Position numbers and translations under genes: made by a program
The notes under the pieces: model-generated
What the model was told of the DNA's origin: nothing
Databases searched by the model: none
Seen by the model: only the letters and a program-made list of their open reading frames with translations
DNA from: Isoptericola sediminis
GTDB taxonomy: Bacteria; Actinomycetota; Actinomycetes; Actinomycetales; Cellulomonadaceae
Assembly: GCF_013085345.1 (NCBI RefSeq)
Contig: NZ_JABFAJ010000010.1
Coordinates: 1-64,000, forward strand
Direction: 5' to 3'
DNA length: 64,000 nucleotides
Part shown: positions 7,511 to 18,062 of the stretch, one piece after another
Layout of the letters: each line of letters starts with the position of its first letter
Numbering within the stretch: the stretch's first letter is position 1

Positions 7511-7545
7511 GTGGCCCGCCGGAACCCTTTCCTCCGGCGGGCCAC
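7511..7545 (+). terminator. Perfect 12-bp hairpin between exporter pair and ABC gene
   Basis: Arms GTGGCCCGCCGG (7511-7522) and CCGGCGGGCCAC (7534-7545) are perfectly complementary around an 11-base loop. No T run follows. It lies 26 bases before the ABC ATPase start, so it could be a terminator for the exporter operon or a leader structure for the next gene. Confidence 0.5.
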
Positions 7546-7571
7546 CACTCCCCTGCACCCCGAAGGTCCCG

Positions 7572-8351
7572 ATGAGCTCGAACACCACCCCGATCCTGCG
7601 CGCCACCGGCCTCTCGGCCGGCTACGGCGGCCCCGACGTCGTGCGCGACATCGACCTCGAGCTCACGACCGGCTCCGCTCCCGTCGGCGTCGTCGGGCCG
7701 TCCGGGGCCGGCAAGTCCACGATCGTGCGCGCGCTGGTCGGACGGGTCAGGCCCACCAGCGGTCATGCCACCTGGCACGGCCGCACCGTGAGCCGCATCG
7801 GGCTGCGCGACAAGAAGGCCTTCCGCACCCAGGTCCGTCGCGTCACCCAGGAGGGCATCGCCGACGCCGACGCCCGCTGGACCGTCGACCGCGTGCTCGG
7901 CAAGGCCCTGACCGACGCCCGCAAGGCCGGCCGCCCCTCGGGCCGCACCGTCGAGGAGCTGCTGGCCGACGTCGCCCTCGAGCCGCGTTTCGCGCCCCGG
8001 CAGATCGGCACGCTCTCCGGGGGCGAGAAGCAGCGCGTCGCGCTCGCCTCCGCGCTGGCGACGCGCCCGGACGCCCTCCTGCTGGACGAGCCCCTGACCG
8101 CCGTCGACCCGGCGATGCGCGGCGAGGTCGTGCGCCGGCTGGGCGAGGCGACGTCCGCCCAGGGCACGGCCGTGCTGCTGGTGACCCACGACCTGGAGCT
8201 GGTGGAGCGACTCTGCCCGACGGTGCACGTGCTCGCCGACGGCACCTTCGTGACCTCCGGGAGCCTCTCGCAGGTGCTGGCGACCGCGACGCACCCGGTG
8301 GTGCAAGAGCTCGCCGAGGCGGCACCGCAGGCGGTCCAGCGGTTCCGCTGA
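7572..8351 (+). CDS. ABC transporter ATP-binding protein (orphan)
   Basis: This 259-residue cytoplasmic ATPase has all the ABC motifs in order: Walker A GPSGAGKST near residue 43, Q-loop VTQEG, signature LSGGEKQRVALA, Walker B ALLLDEPL and the switch histidine in LLVTHDLE. The domain resembles the dipeptide/phosphonate-type ATPases. No permease or binding protein is adjacent, so it must pair with a membrane subunit elsewhere or act in another ATP-driven process. The ATG at 7572 is chosen because the in-frame GTG upstream lies inside the hairpin. Its position 114 bases behind the guanidine exporters may or may not be functional. Confidence 0.85.
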   Translation: MSSNTTPILRATGLSAGYGGPDVVRDIDLELTTGSAPVGVVGPSGAGKSTIVRALVGRVRPTSGHATWHGRTVSRIGLRDKKAFRTQVRRVTQEGIADADARWTVDRVLGKALTDARKAGRPSGRTVEELLADVALEPRFAPRQIGTLSGGEKQRVALASALATRPDALLLDEPLTAVDPAMRGEVVRRLGEATSAQGTAVLLVTHDLELVERLCPTVHVLADGTFVTSGSLSQVLATATHPVVQELAEAAPQAVQRFR

Positions 8352-8477
8352 GTCCGCCGACTCGGCGAAAGGCCGTCAGGCGGTCCCGTCCGGCGCATTG
8401 TAGGCTCGACGGCGAGTCAGTCTCGAAGTCCGCCAATCGTGAGGGGTAGCAATGCTCGTCCGGGGCGGTGTCACGGG

Positions 8478-8975
8478 ATGACGAGCGGATCCCCGAACAC
8501 GGTCATGGCCCGATGGGCGATCGACTCCCCGGAAGACCTCGCGCGTATCCGCACGGACCTCGACCGCGCCCTGCAACGGATGGAAGCGGTGGACTGCGAC
8601 TGCTTCGCCCCCTCGGGTGCGAGCCCGGACCACGTGGTCCTCATCGCCAACGAGCTGGCGTCCAACGCGCTGGAGCACGCGGACGGGCCGGCACGGGTCG
8701 AGCTGCGCTGCGACGGCGCGACCGTCGTCGTCTCCGTGACGGACCAGCGCCCCGACCTCCCGCCCGTGCTCAGCCCGCACCGCGATCTGGGTGAGGGCGG
8801 ATTCGGCCTCCAGCTGGCGCTGCGTGTCGCCGACGAGGTCGGCTGGTACCGCGACTCCGCCTGGGAGAAGCGCGTGTGGGCGCGGTTCACGCTGGCCGCG
8901 CGAGACCGCTCGCGGAGCGGTTCCGGGTCCGCACGCCACGCCGCACCGGAGACGCGGACGCCCGTCGGCCGGTGA
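8478..8975 (+). CDS. RsbW-like ATP-binding (anti-sigma/serine kinase) protein
   Basis: This 165-residue protein has the GHKL ATPase fold of RsbW/SpoIIAB-type regulators. The N box is LIANELASNALEHA (about residues 57-70), followed by a DQRP turn and the glycine box GEGGFGLQLALRVADEVGW. Such proteins bind sigma factors or phosphorylate anti-sigma antagonists. In actinobacteria many stand alone, as here, with no sigma factor or antagonist next door. The ATG at 8478 is preferred. An in-frame GTG at 8439 would add 13 residues. The C-terminal tail is arginine- and serine-rich. The partner is unknown. Confidence 0.75.
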   Translation: MTSGSPNTVMARWAIDSPEDLARIRTDLDRALQRMEAVDCDCFAPSGASPDHVVLIANELASNALEHADGPARVELRCDGATVVVSVTDQRPDLPPVLSPHRDLGEGGFGLQLALRVADEVGWYRDSAWEKRVWARFTLAARDRSRSGSGSARHAAPETRTPVGR

Positions 8976-9073
8976 CGAGCGACGGCTCGTCGCGGCGTTC
9001 TGCGTGCCGTCGGCCGTAGCACCCCCACGTCACGTCTGGAACGCCGCGTCGCCCCGCTCCGAGGACGGACGGC

Positions 9074-9108
9074 GAGGGCCCGACCGGGAAGCTCCCGGTC
9101 GGGCCCTC
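9074..9108. terminator. Strong bidirectional terminator
   Basis: Arms GAGGGCCCGACCGGGA (9074-9089) and TCCCGGTCGGGCCCTC (9093-9108) form a perfect 16-bp stem with a three-base loop. It lies between the ends of two convergent genes. Confidence 0.85.
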
Positions 9109-9124
9109 GAAGAACGTCAGGCGA

Positions 9125-9853
9125 TCAGGCCCGGCGGCGCATCCAGAGGAAGGTGCCACCGGCGGCGATCAGCGCGAGCGCCCCGATCGCGATGGCCGTG
9201 ACCTCGGAACCGGTCTGCGGCAGCTCGTCCGTGGTGGGCTCCATGCTGTCGCCCGGGGACGGCTCGTCGGAGACGTCGGTCGAGGGCTCCGTCGACGGCT
9301 CGGTGGAGGGTTCCTCCGACGGCTCCATCGAGGGCTCCTCGGAAGGCTCCATCGAGGGCTCCTCCGACGGCTCCATCGAGGGCTCCTCCGACGGCTCCAT
9401 CGACGGGGAGGGCGACATCGAGGGCGAGGGGGACACCGACGGCGACGTCGACGGGGCCGGCGAGTGCGAGGGCGACGGCTCGATCTTGACCTCCAGGACG
9501 GAGACGTGGCTGATCTCCTGCACCTGGCCGTTGTTGTTGGTTGCCGGGGACTCGACCAGGTACTCGGCGACCGGCTCGTCCAGCGTGATGTACGTGACCC
9601 CGTCGTTCGCCGCCTTCACGCAGATCTTCGTGATCAGGTAGCCCTCGGACGCCGTCACCTCGAACGTGGTCTCGTCGATGTCCTCGGTCTTGATCCACCC
9701 GTCGTTCTCGTCCGGGCAGACCTGCTCGTCGCTGGTCGTGATGGTGGCGCCCGGCGTGGCCGTGGCCACGGGAAGCCCCACGAGGGCACCGAGGAGGAAC
9801 AAAGCGGCGGCGGCGATCAACGCGATCGGCAAGCGGAATCGAGCAGCGGTCAT
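9125..9853 (-). CDS. LPQTG-anchored Glu-Pro-Ser-rich surface protein (small paralogue)
   Basis: This 242-residue exported protein has a signal peptide (basic N-terminus, hydrophobic core to about residue 32). A globular part of about 95 residues contains two cysteines (in QVCPDE and TKICVK) and ends near [13 protein letters not shown] low-complexity stalk of SPSP and EPSMEPSE repeats follows. At residues 211-215 is LPQTG, then a hydrophobic segment and an RRRA tail, the complete sortase sorting signal. The stalk should span the peptidoglycan and display the small domain. It is a clear paralogue of the larger gene at 10138 and uses the same promoter arrangement. No sortase gene is in the window. 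The ligand is unknown. Confidence 0.85.
   Translation of the reverse strand: MTAARFRLPIALIAAAALFLLGALVGLPVATATPGATITTSDEQVCPDENDGWIKTEDIDETTFEVTASEGYLITKICVKAANDGVTYITLDEPVAEYLVESPATNNNGQVQEISHVSVLEVKIEPSPSHSPAPSTSPSVSPSPSMSPSPSMEPSEEPSMEPSEEPSMEPSEEPSMEPSEEPSTEPSTEPSTDVSDEPSPGDSMEPTTDELPQTGSEVTAIAIGALALIAAGGTFLWMRRRA
9300..9405 (-). repeat. In-frame 24-bp repeats coding for EPSMEPSE units
   Basis: About four near-identical units encode the EPSMEPSE stalk of the small LPQTG protein. The repeat is a slippage-prone track that could vary in copy number between strains. Confidence 0.6.
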
Positions 9854-9901
9854 CGCTGGTGTCTCACTCTCAGGCTGGTCGTGACGAGGCGGCGCTTGGC
9901 A

Positions 9902-9907
9902 GCCTAG
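9902..9907 (-). promoter_or_regulatory. Conserved -10 element of small LPQTG gene
   Basis: TAGGCT on the minus strand lies 48 bases before the ATG, within the block CTAGGCT. An equivalent TAGGCT lies 47 bases before the ATG of the paralogue at 10138. The GAGAGTGAG ribosome region and the CCAGCG before the ATG are also shared. The preservation suggests a duplicated, functional promoter. Confidence 0.5.
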
Positions 9908-10087
9908 GGGAGTCCGTGCCAGGTCGGAAGGCCCGTCCGCGGAACGTTACCCGCTGGTGATATCGCGGACTCAGGACTTCTGTCCGTTCTGCCCGATCTT
10001 CCCGGCCCATCATGATCCGGGCCTCGGGGTCGCCGATCCGGGGGCCGCCGAGCGGATGTCGGACGAAGCCAGGTGCCGGACGGCAGA

Positions 10088-10119
10088 AGGCCCGCCCGGG
10101 GGTTCCCCCGGGCGGGCCT
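10088..10119. terminator. Strong terminator behind large LPQTG gene
   Basis: Arms AGGCCCGCCCGGGGG (10088-10102) and CCCCCGGGCGGGCCT (10105-10119) form a perfect 15-bp stem with a two-base centre, 18 bases beyond the stop of the minus-strand gene. Confidence 0.85.
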
Positions 10120-10137
10120 CCGTGCGAACCCCCCGGA

Positions 10138-11709
10138 TCAGGCCCGGCGTCGCAGCCAGACGATGGCCCCGCCGGCGGCGATCAGCACGAGCGCGCCGAT
10201 CGCGATCAGCGTGACCTGCGCGCCGGTCTGCGGGAGCTCGTCGGCGCCGGACTCGACCTCGCCGGCGGACACCGGCGTCGGCTCGACGGTCGGCTCCTCA
10301 GGGGCCTCCGAGGCGTCCTCCGAGGGCTCGACCGACGGCTCCGGCGTCGGCTCGGTCTGCGGTGGCGCGGCAGCGCAGCTCGGCGTGGCCGGCGGGTAGA
10401 CGAGGTCGACGGAGATCTCCGGGTTCACGACGAGCGTCGCCTCGATGTCCCCGCGCGTCCAGGCGTCGTTGCCGTTGGTCGGCACCCAGGTGCCGTCCTC
10501 GAGCTGGGCCCAGCCCGGCCAGGCCGTCGGGGTCTCCCCGTCGTCCGCCACCGCGGCTCCGGGCCACAGCGTGCGACCGGACAGCGTGCCGTCCTCTCCG
10601 AGCATGCCGAGCTGAAGCGTCTCCGTGTGCGTCCCGTCGGTGAGCACGAGGGTCACGGCGCGCTCGGGAGACAGGCCGTCCGGGTCGGTCAGGACCACGT
10701 CGAAGGAGATCCACGGCGCGTTCGCGACGCACTCGCCGACGGCGACCGAGCCGGCCAGCGAGGGTTCGACCGGAGCGGACGTCGGCTCCTCCGACGGCTC
10801 CGTGCTCGGCTCGGCGGACGGCTCCTCGCTGGGCTCCTGGGAGGGCTCGACGGACGGCTCCTGCGAGGGCTCAGCGCTCGGCTCGACGGACGGCTCCTCC
10901 GAGGGCTCGACAGAGGGCTCCTCCGACGGCTCCGTGCTCGGCTCGACGGACGGCTCCTCCGAGGGCTCGACAGAGGGCTCGACGGACGGCTCGACGGACG
11001 GCTCCTCCGACGGCTCCGTGCTCGGCTCGACGGACGGCTCCGGCGTCGGCTCCTTGCACTCCACGAGGCCTTCCCAGTGGTAGTTCGTGCCGTCGACCTG
11101 CACCCACTCGTAGGCGTAGCGGGTCCAGCCGGGCCACTGGTCGAGCGTCGTCGGGTCGAAGCTCTCCACACCCGTCCACCGGCCGGCGTCGTGGTGGAAG
11201 TTGAACGTCTCCACCTCGTCGGTGTCGAGGTTGCGGACCCGGACGTTGACGTCGTTGCCGGACACGCCGTCCGGGTAGGTCACCGTCAGGCCGGCCTCGC
11301 AGGTCGGCGCGGGGTACGGCCAGCCACCGTCGTCCGCGACCTCGCGGATCGAGACGTGGCTGATGTCCTGGACGCTGCCCTTGCCGTTGTCCGACGGCGA
11401 GACGATCAGGAAGGTCTTCGCCGGGGGGTCCACCAGGAGTCGCTCGACGGTGCGCGCGGACTTCACGCACACCTCGGCGATGAGGTGGCCCTCGCTCGCC
11501 TCGGCGAGGTACTCGGTCCCGGTGAGGTCGTCGATCTTGGACCACTCACCGTCGGCGGGGCAGGTCGCCTGGCCGTTGCCGTTCCCGGCAACAGCGGCAC
11601 CTCCCGCGGGCAGGGCGGCGGCGCCGGGGAGCGCCACGAGGGCGCCGAGCAGCATCAGCACGGCGGTGGCGATCATGGCGATCGGTAGGCGTAGACGGGC
11701 AGCGGTCAT
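10138..11709 (-). CDS. LPQTG-anchored Glu-Pro-Ser-rich surface protein (large paralogue)
   Basis: This 523-residue wall protein has a signal peptide that begins [14 protein letters not shown], almost identical to the small paralogue. Its first extracellular domain is related to the small protein ([14 protein letters not shown], then [12 protein letters not shown]). A beta-rich domain with tryptophans follows ([19 protein letters not shown]), then a long [11 protein letters not shown]-type stalk. Next comes another folded domain of about 130 residues, a second short stalk, and LPQTG at 492-496 with a hydrophobic segment and RRRA tail. The ATG at 11709 is chosen because it starts the signal peptide and has the shared upstream region. 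It is probably covalently wall-bound by a housekeeping sortase encoded elsewhere. The binding target is unknown. Confidence 0.85.
   Translation of the reverse strand: MTAARLRLPIAMIATAVLMLLGALVALPGAAALPAGGAAVAGNGNGQATCPADGEWSKIDDLTGTEYLAEASEGHLIAEVCVKSARTVERLLVDPPAKTFLIVSPSDNGKGSVQDISHVSIREVADDGGWPYPAPTCEAGLTVTYPDGVSGNDVNVRVRNLDTDEVETFNFHHDAGRWTGVESFDPTTLDQWPGWTRYAYEWVQVDGTNYHWEGLVECKEPTPEPSVEPSTEPSEEPSVEPSVEPSVEPSEEPSVEPSTEPSEEPSVEPSEEPSVEPSAEPSQEPSVEPSQEPSEEPSAEPSTEPSEEPTSAPVEPSLAGSVAVGECVANAPWISFDVVLTDPDGLSPERAVTLVLTDGTHTETLQLGMLGEDGTLSGRTLWPGAAVADDGETPTAWPGWAQLEDGTWVPTNGNDAWTRGDIEATLVVNPEISVDLVYPPATPSCAAAPPQTEPTPEPSVEPSEDASEAPEEPTVEPTPVSAGEVESGADELPQTGAQVTLIAIGALVLIAAGGAIVWLRRRA
10780..11050 (-). 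repeat. In-frame 12/24-bp repeats coding for the EPS stalk
   Basis: The units encode [14 protein letters not shown] and EPSEEPS in tandem with small variations. Recombination between units, or with the paralogue 1.4 kb away, could change stalk length. Confidence 0.65.
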
Positions 11710-11756
11710 CGCTGGGAGCTCACTCTCGGGGGGTCGACGTGGAGACGGCCTGGGAA

Positions 11757-11762
11757 GCCTAG
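11757..11762 (-). promoter_or_regulatory. Conserved -10 element of large LPQTG gene
   Basis: TAGGCT on the minus strand lies 47 bases upstream of the ATG, matching the placement in the small paralogue. No convincing -35 is visible. Confidence 0.5.
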
Positions 11763-11969
11763 AGCACCCGTGACCTGCGACGGGACACCGACCGCACCCG
11801 GGGCCGGGCCGTGCGGTCCTGTCCGGCACGTCCCCTGTGCCCCGCTGGCCCGCTTTTCCGCTTGTTCAGGGCTTCCGTGCCGGTTCCGGCTCCTCTTCAC
11901 CGGCGGAACGAATTCACCCGGTGTGTCGTCGTGGGGACGACCCGCGGTACACGCCGGGACGCGAGCGGC

Positions 11970-12644
11970 TCAGGAGTCGTCCGCGACGAACCGCTGCCGG
12001 GTCTCGGCGAGCAGGGGCCGGTCCGCGCGCAGCACGACGGCGACCCAGAGCACACCGAACAGGGCCAGCAGCGCCGGGGACATCAGCCAGCCGACAGCAC
12101 CCGCCAGCACGACGGCGACGAGCACCACGAGGGTCGACCGCGGCAGCCGTCCGAGGAAGTACAGGGCGAGCTTGGCGGTGTCCCGGGCCCGGAAGGAGAA
12201 GAACGACGCGATCACGGTGGCCTGCACCAGCCAGAGCAGCAGGAGCACCGCGGCACCGATCCCGACACCGGTCGCCCAGGCGGGAGCCGTGCCGATCCCG
12301 GAGGCCACGGCGAGCGTCAGTCCCGCGAGCGCCAGCACGCTGGGCACCCACAGCACGAGGGCGTCCATCGCGTTGATCCGATAGCCGCGCCCGAACGCCG
12401 CCACGGGTCCGAGACCCTCCTCGATCGCCCTGTCCCCGAGCGCGAACGCCGCCGCGGAGAACGCCGGCCCCACGAACACCAGCGCGAGCGCCACGAGCGC
12501 CGTCCCGGCCGCTCCGGCGCCGCGCAGTCCGAGCAGCAGCACGGCCGGCGACACGGCGAGCGCGAAGAGGACACCGACGACCAGGAGCCGCACCGCGGTC
12601 GGGGTGTCGTCCGGAGACGGGGCGGGGGGTTCGGTCGAAGCCAC
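11970..12644 (-). CDS. DUF624/YesL-like membrane protein
   Basis: This 224-residue integral membrane protein has about five hydrophobic segments. The pattern AFGRGYRINAMDALVLWVP after the second segment and SFFSFRARDTAKLALYFLG later resembles the DUF624 (YesL) family, which often accompanies carbohydrate-uptake systems. No such system is adjacent here, so the role is open. The N-terminal 15 residues are hydrophilic and proline-rich. The gene is transcribed divergently from the epimerase gene with an 86-base gap. About 260 bases without a gene follow its stop, containing the promoter region of the large LPQTG gene and a short AT-richer patch near 11850-11930. Confidence 0.65.
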   Translation of the reverse strand: MASTEPPAPSPDDTPTAVRLLVVGVLFALAVSPAVLLLGLRGAGAAGTALVALALVFVGPAFSAAAFALGDRAIEEGLGPVAAFGRGYRINAMDALVLWVPSVLALAGLTLAVASGIGTAPAWATGVGIGAAVLLLLWLVQATVIASFFSFRARDTAKLALYFLGRLPRSTLVVLVAVVLAGAVGWLMSPALLALFGVLWVAVVLRADRPLLAETRQRFVADDS

Positions 12645-12730
12645 GGCCCCACCGTACCGAGCCCGGCCGTGACCGTCGGTCGCACCGTCGCCACCCGGCG
12701 CGGTGCGACGCCGTCGGGCAGCATGACCCC

Positions 12731-13732
12731 ATGACCCGCAACCCCCTCGACATCCTGTTCCTCGGCGGATCCGGCGTCATCAGCGCCGCGTCCGTCCACC
12801 GTGCCGTCGCGCAGGGGCACCGTGTCGCAGTGCTCAACCGCGGCCGCTCGACCCACCGCGAGCTGCCGGCCGAGGTCGAGCAGCTGACCGCCGACATCTC
12901 GGACGACGCCGCCGTGGACGCGGTGCTGGAGGGCCGCGACTTCGACGTGGTCGCCCAGTTCCGCGCCTTCACCCCCGACCACGTCGCCCGGGACATCGCC
13001 CGCTTCACCGGCCGTACCGGCCAGTACGTGTTCGTCTCGAGCGCGTCCGCCTACCAGACGCCCCCCGCGCGGCTGCCGGTCACCGAGTCCACGCCGCTGC
13101 GCAACCCGTTCTGGCAGTACTCCCGCGACAAGATCGCCGGGGAGGACCTGCTCGTCCGCGCCCACCGCGAGAACGCCTTCCCCGCCACCGTGGTGCGACC
13201 GAGCCACACCTACGACCGCACGCTGCTGCCCACGCTCGGCGGCTGGACCGACGTCGCCCGGATGCGCGCGGGGCGGCCCGTCGTAGTGCCCGGGGACGGC
13301 ACCAGCCTGTGGACCCTGACCCACACCGACGACTTCGCGGTCGGGTTCGTCGGTCTGCTCGGCCACCCGCTGGCGATCGGCGACACCTTCCAGATCATGG
13401 GCACCCACGCGCCCACCTGGAACCAGGTCTACACCTGGCTCGGGCAGGCGGCCGGGGTCCCCGACCCGGAGATCGTGCACGTCGCCTCCGAGACGATCGC
13501 CCACGTGCTGCCCGACGTCGGGCCAGGTCTGCTCGGCGACAAGGCGCACACGATGCTGTTCGACTGCGCCAAGCTGCAGGCGCTCGTGCCCGACTTCGCG
13601 ACGACGGTCACGTACGACCAGGCGGCGCACGAGCAGATCGCCTGGTTCGACGCCCACCGTGCCGCCCAGGAGGTCGACCCGGTGCTCGACGCCGGGTTCG
13701 ACCGGCTCGTCGAGCATGCCGGGGCGATCTGA
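12731..13732 (+). CDS. NAD-dependent epimerase/dehydratase family protein
   Basis: This 333-residue cytoplasmic protein belongs to the extended short-chain dehydrogenase family. The nucleotide-binding motif is ILFLGGSGVISAASV (about residues 8-22). The VFVSSASAYQ strand and a YSRDK sequence near residue 136 supply the serine, tyrosine and lysine expected at the catalytic centre. The long ligand-binding half contains PGDGTSLWTLTHTDDFA, typical of the isoflavone-reductase/nucleoside-sugar epimerase branch found in actinobacteria. The substrate is not evident. The ATG at 12731 is clear. The HAD phosphatase begins 16 bases behind it and is probably co-transcribed. Confidence 0.85.
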   Translation: MTRNPLDILFLGGSGVISAASVHRAVAQGHRVAVLNRGRSTHRELPAEVEQLTADISDDAAVDAVLEGRDFDVVAQFRAFTPDHVARDIARFTGRTGQYVFVSSASAYQTPPARLPVTESTPLRNPFWQYSRDKIAGEDLLVRAHRENAFPATVVRPSHTYDRTLLPTLGGWTDVARMRAGRPVVVPGDGTSLWTLTHTDDFAVGFVGLLGHPLAIGDTFQIMGTHAPTWNQVYTWLGQAAGVPDPEIVHVASETIAHVLPDVGPGLLGDKAHTMLFDCAKLQALVPDFATTVTYDQAAHEQIAWFDAHRAAQEVDPVLDAGFDRLVEHAGAI

Positions 13733-13748
13733 CCGTAGGCTCGCCGCC

Positions 13749-14480
13749 GTGACACAGCCCCTCGTCCTCCTCGACCTCGACGGCACCCTCATGGACTCCG
13801 CTCCCGGGATCACCGCGTCGGTCGCCCACGCCTACCGCACGATCGGGCTGCCGGTGCCCGACGACGCCACGCTGCGCACGTTCGTCGGACCGCCGGTCAG
13901 CGAGTCCTTCGCGGGCCACGGCGTCCCGGCGGACCGCGCCGACGCCGCGGTGGAGGCCTACACCGAGGCGTTCACCGCCGGCGGGATGTTCGACTGCTCC
14001 GTGTTCGACGGGGTGGCGGACGCGCTGGGCGACCTGCGGGCCGCCGGCTACGAGCTCGTCGTGGCGACCAGCAAGCCCGAGATGTACGCCCGCCCGATCT
14101 GCGACCGCTTCGGGCTGAGCGACCTGGTCGACCGCGTGCACGGCTCCGCCGGCGACGGGAGCACCTCGACGAAGGCCGACGTCGTCGCCGCCGCCCTGGC
14201 CGGCTCCGGGCGCCTCTCCCCCGTCGACCCCGCCCACGGTCCGGTGCTCATGGTCGGCGACCGGGAGCACGACGTGCACGGGGCCGCCGCGCACGGCATC
14301 GACTGCCTCGGGGTCGCCTGGGGCTACGCACCGGACGGCGAGCTGCAGGAGGCCGGTGCCGTCGACATGGTCGAGGAGGTCACCGCGCTCGCGTTCGCCG
14401 TCACCGCCGCGCTCACCGTGGACGCCGGCGCCGGCGCAGGCGTCGGCGCAGGCGTCGGCGTCCACGCGATCGGGGCCTGA
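13749..14480 (+). CDS. HAD-family phosphatase (Gph/PGP-like)
   Basis: This 243-residue enzyme has the four HAD motifs: nucleophile LLDLDGTLMDS (residues 6-16), the motif II threonine in VVATSKPEMYA, a lysine in STKADVV, and motif IV VGDREHDVHGA. The alpha-helical cap inserted after motif I and the overall length fit phosphoglycolate phosphatase-like enzymes that hydrolyse small phosphate esters. The GTG start 16 bases behind the epimerase gives a normal N-terminus. Beyond the fold, the protein ends in an unusual Ala-Gly-Val-Gly low-complexity tail of about 20 residues. A strong terminator follows. Confidence 0.85.
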   Translation: MTQPLVLLDLDGTLMDSAPGITASVAHAYRTIGLPVPDDATLRTFVGPPVSESFAGHGVPADRADAAVEAYTEAFTAGGMFDCSVFDGVADALGDLRAAGYELVVATSKPEMYARPICDRFGLSDLVDRVHGSAGDGSTSTKADVVAAALAGSGRLSPVDPAHGPVLMVGDREHDVHGAAAHGIDCLGVAWGYAPDGELQEAGAVDMVEEVTALAFAVTAALTVDAGAGAGVGAGVGVHAIGA

Positions 14481-14498
14481 GCCGGCCGTCGGGCACGA

Positions 14499-14537
14499 CG
14501 AAGGCCCCGGAACCCTCCACGGGTTCCGGGGCCTTCG
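14499..14537. terminator. Bidirectional terminator between HAD gene and clpC
   Basis: Arms CGAAGGCCCCGGAACCC (14499-14515) and GGGTTCCGGGGCCTTCG (14521-14537) form a perfect 17-bp stem with a five-base loop between convergent genes. Confidence 0.9.
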
Positions 14538-14572
14538 CGGTGTCAGGCGGTGTCGCTCACGCGGTCACCGGG

Positions 14573-17140
<2,568 letters not shown>

Positions 17141-17251
17141 GTGCTGCTCCTCATGCGGGCGGCATTCCTGCACCCCGTCGGTGTGACGGCGACAGCCTGA
17201 CCGCTACGACTCTATTCGCTCCCAACTCACCGAACGGCCTCGGAATGCCCG

Positions 17252-17268
17252 TGTTCGCCAGGGGCGTG
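17252..17268 (-). promoter_or_regulatory. Possible ClgR-type operator upstream of clpC
   Basis: The sequence TGTTCGCCAGGGGCGTG contains CGC-N5-GCG, the core spacing of actinobacterial ClgR sites that activate clp genes. The flanks match only partly, so this is a weak candidate. Confidence 0.25.
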
Positions 17269-17344
17269 ACGGCGTGGCCCGTTGCCGGTTCGCGCCGGGC
17301 GGGGAAAAGTGAGGGCAAGTGGCCACACGCACCGGGAGGTCCCC

Positions 17345-18007
17345 ATGGACGACGGCGGGCACGACGCCGGGCACGAGAGCGCCGGCCAGGACACCACCCC
17401 GAACCCGCAGCACGCCGGTGACGTCGACCCGCGGATGGCGCGTTTCGCCGGGCGGGTCGGCGAGGTCGAGGACCCCCTCACCTGGGGTCTCGACCTGGAG
17501 GACGAGGCACTGACGGGCTGCGAGGACGACATCGACCCGACGTCGGACCGGTTCGTGCGCTCCTACCGCACGTTCGCCGGCGAGTCCCTCGAGATCGAGA
17601 CCCTCCGGACGGCGGTGGCCGAGGACGCGGTCGAGGACGTGGTCCGCGCCGCCGCCAGCGGCGCCCTGGCGGCACCCCTGCACGCCGACATCGCGGCGCC
17701 CGTCGAGCCGGACGCCGAGCCGGCGCCGCGGCCCGGCCGGGACTTCGCCGACGACTTCGCGGACTACCGCAGCGCGATGCGGGCGATCGTGGCCGAGGTC
17801 GACGCGGTCGAGCTGGAGCACGACACGTTCGGGGTCGACGGGCGCCCGGTCGCCGCCACCGAGGTGCAGGTGCGCGACGTCGTGGCCGTGCACGTCGCGA
17901 CGCCGGGACGCGGTCTGGTGATCACCGGCCCGGCCGACCTCGTGGACCGCGTCACCGTCGTCACCCGGCCGATCCGGTCGCTGCTGCACCCGCCCGAGCA
18001 TCGCTGA
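17345..18007 (+). CDS. Hypothetical acidic protein
   Basis: I do not recognise this 220-residue soluble protein. It is strongly acidic and has no signal peptide or membrane segment. The first 25 residues are disordered (His/Gly/Asp-rich), the middle has an alanine-rich helix (AEDAVEDVVRAAASG), and the last 75 residues form a beta-rich segment ending TVVTRPIRSLLHPP. The ATG at 17345 follows GGGAGGTCCCC, a convincing ribosome site. It is divergent from clpC and sits 55 bases before the universal stress gene, so the two could share a transcript. Confidence 0.6.
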   Translation: MDDGGHDAGHESAGQDTTPNPQHAGDVDPRMARFAGRVGEVEDPLTWGLDLEDEALTGCEDDIDPTSDRFVRSYRTFAGESLEIETLRTAVAEDAVEDVVRAAASGALAAPLHADIAAPVEPDAEPAPRPGRDFADDFADYRSAMRAIVAEVDAVELEHDTFGVDGRPVAATEVQVRDVVAVHVATPGRGLVITGPADLVDRVTVVTRPIRSLLHPPEHR

Positions 18008-18062
18008 CCCCCTGGATCCCCGTCGTCGTGCCTGGTCACGACCGCCGTCCTACCGTGGACCC

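Noticed and set aside
10012-11688. Long plus-strand open frame across the large LPQTG gene
   Set aside because: Its Gly-Leu-Arg-Arg repeats are the complement of the Glu-Pro-Ser stalk repeats. The minus-strand protein has a signal peptide and sorting motif.
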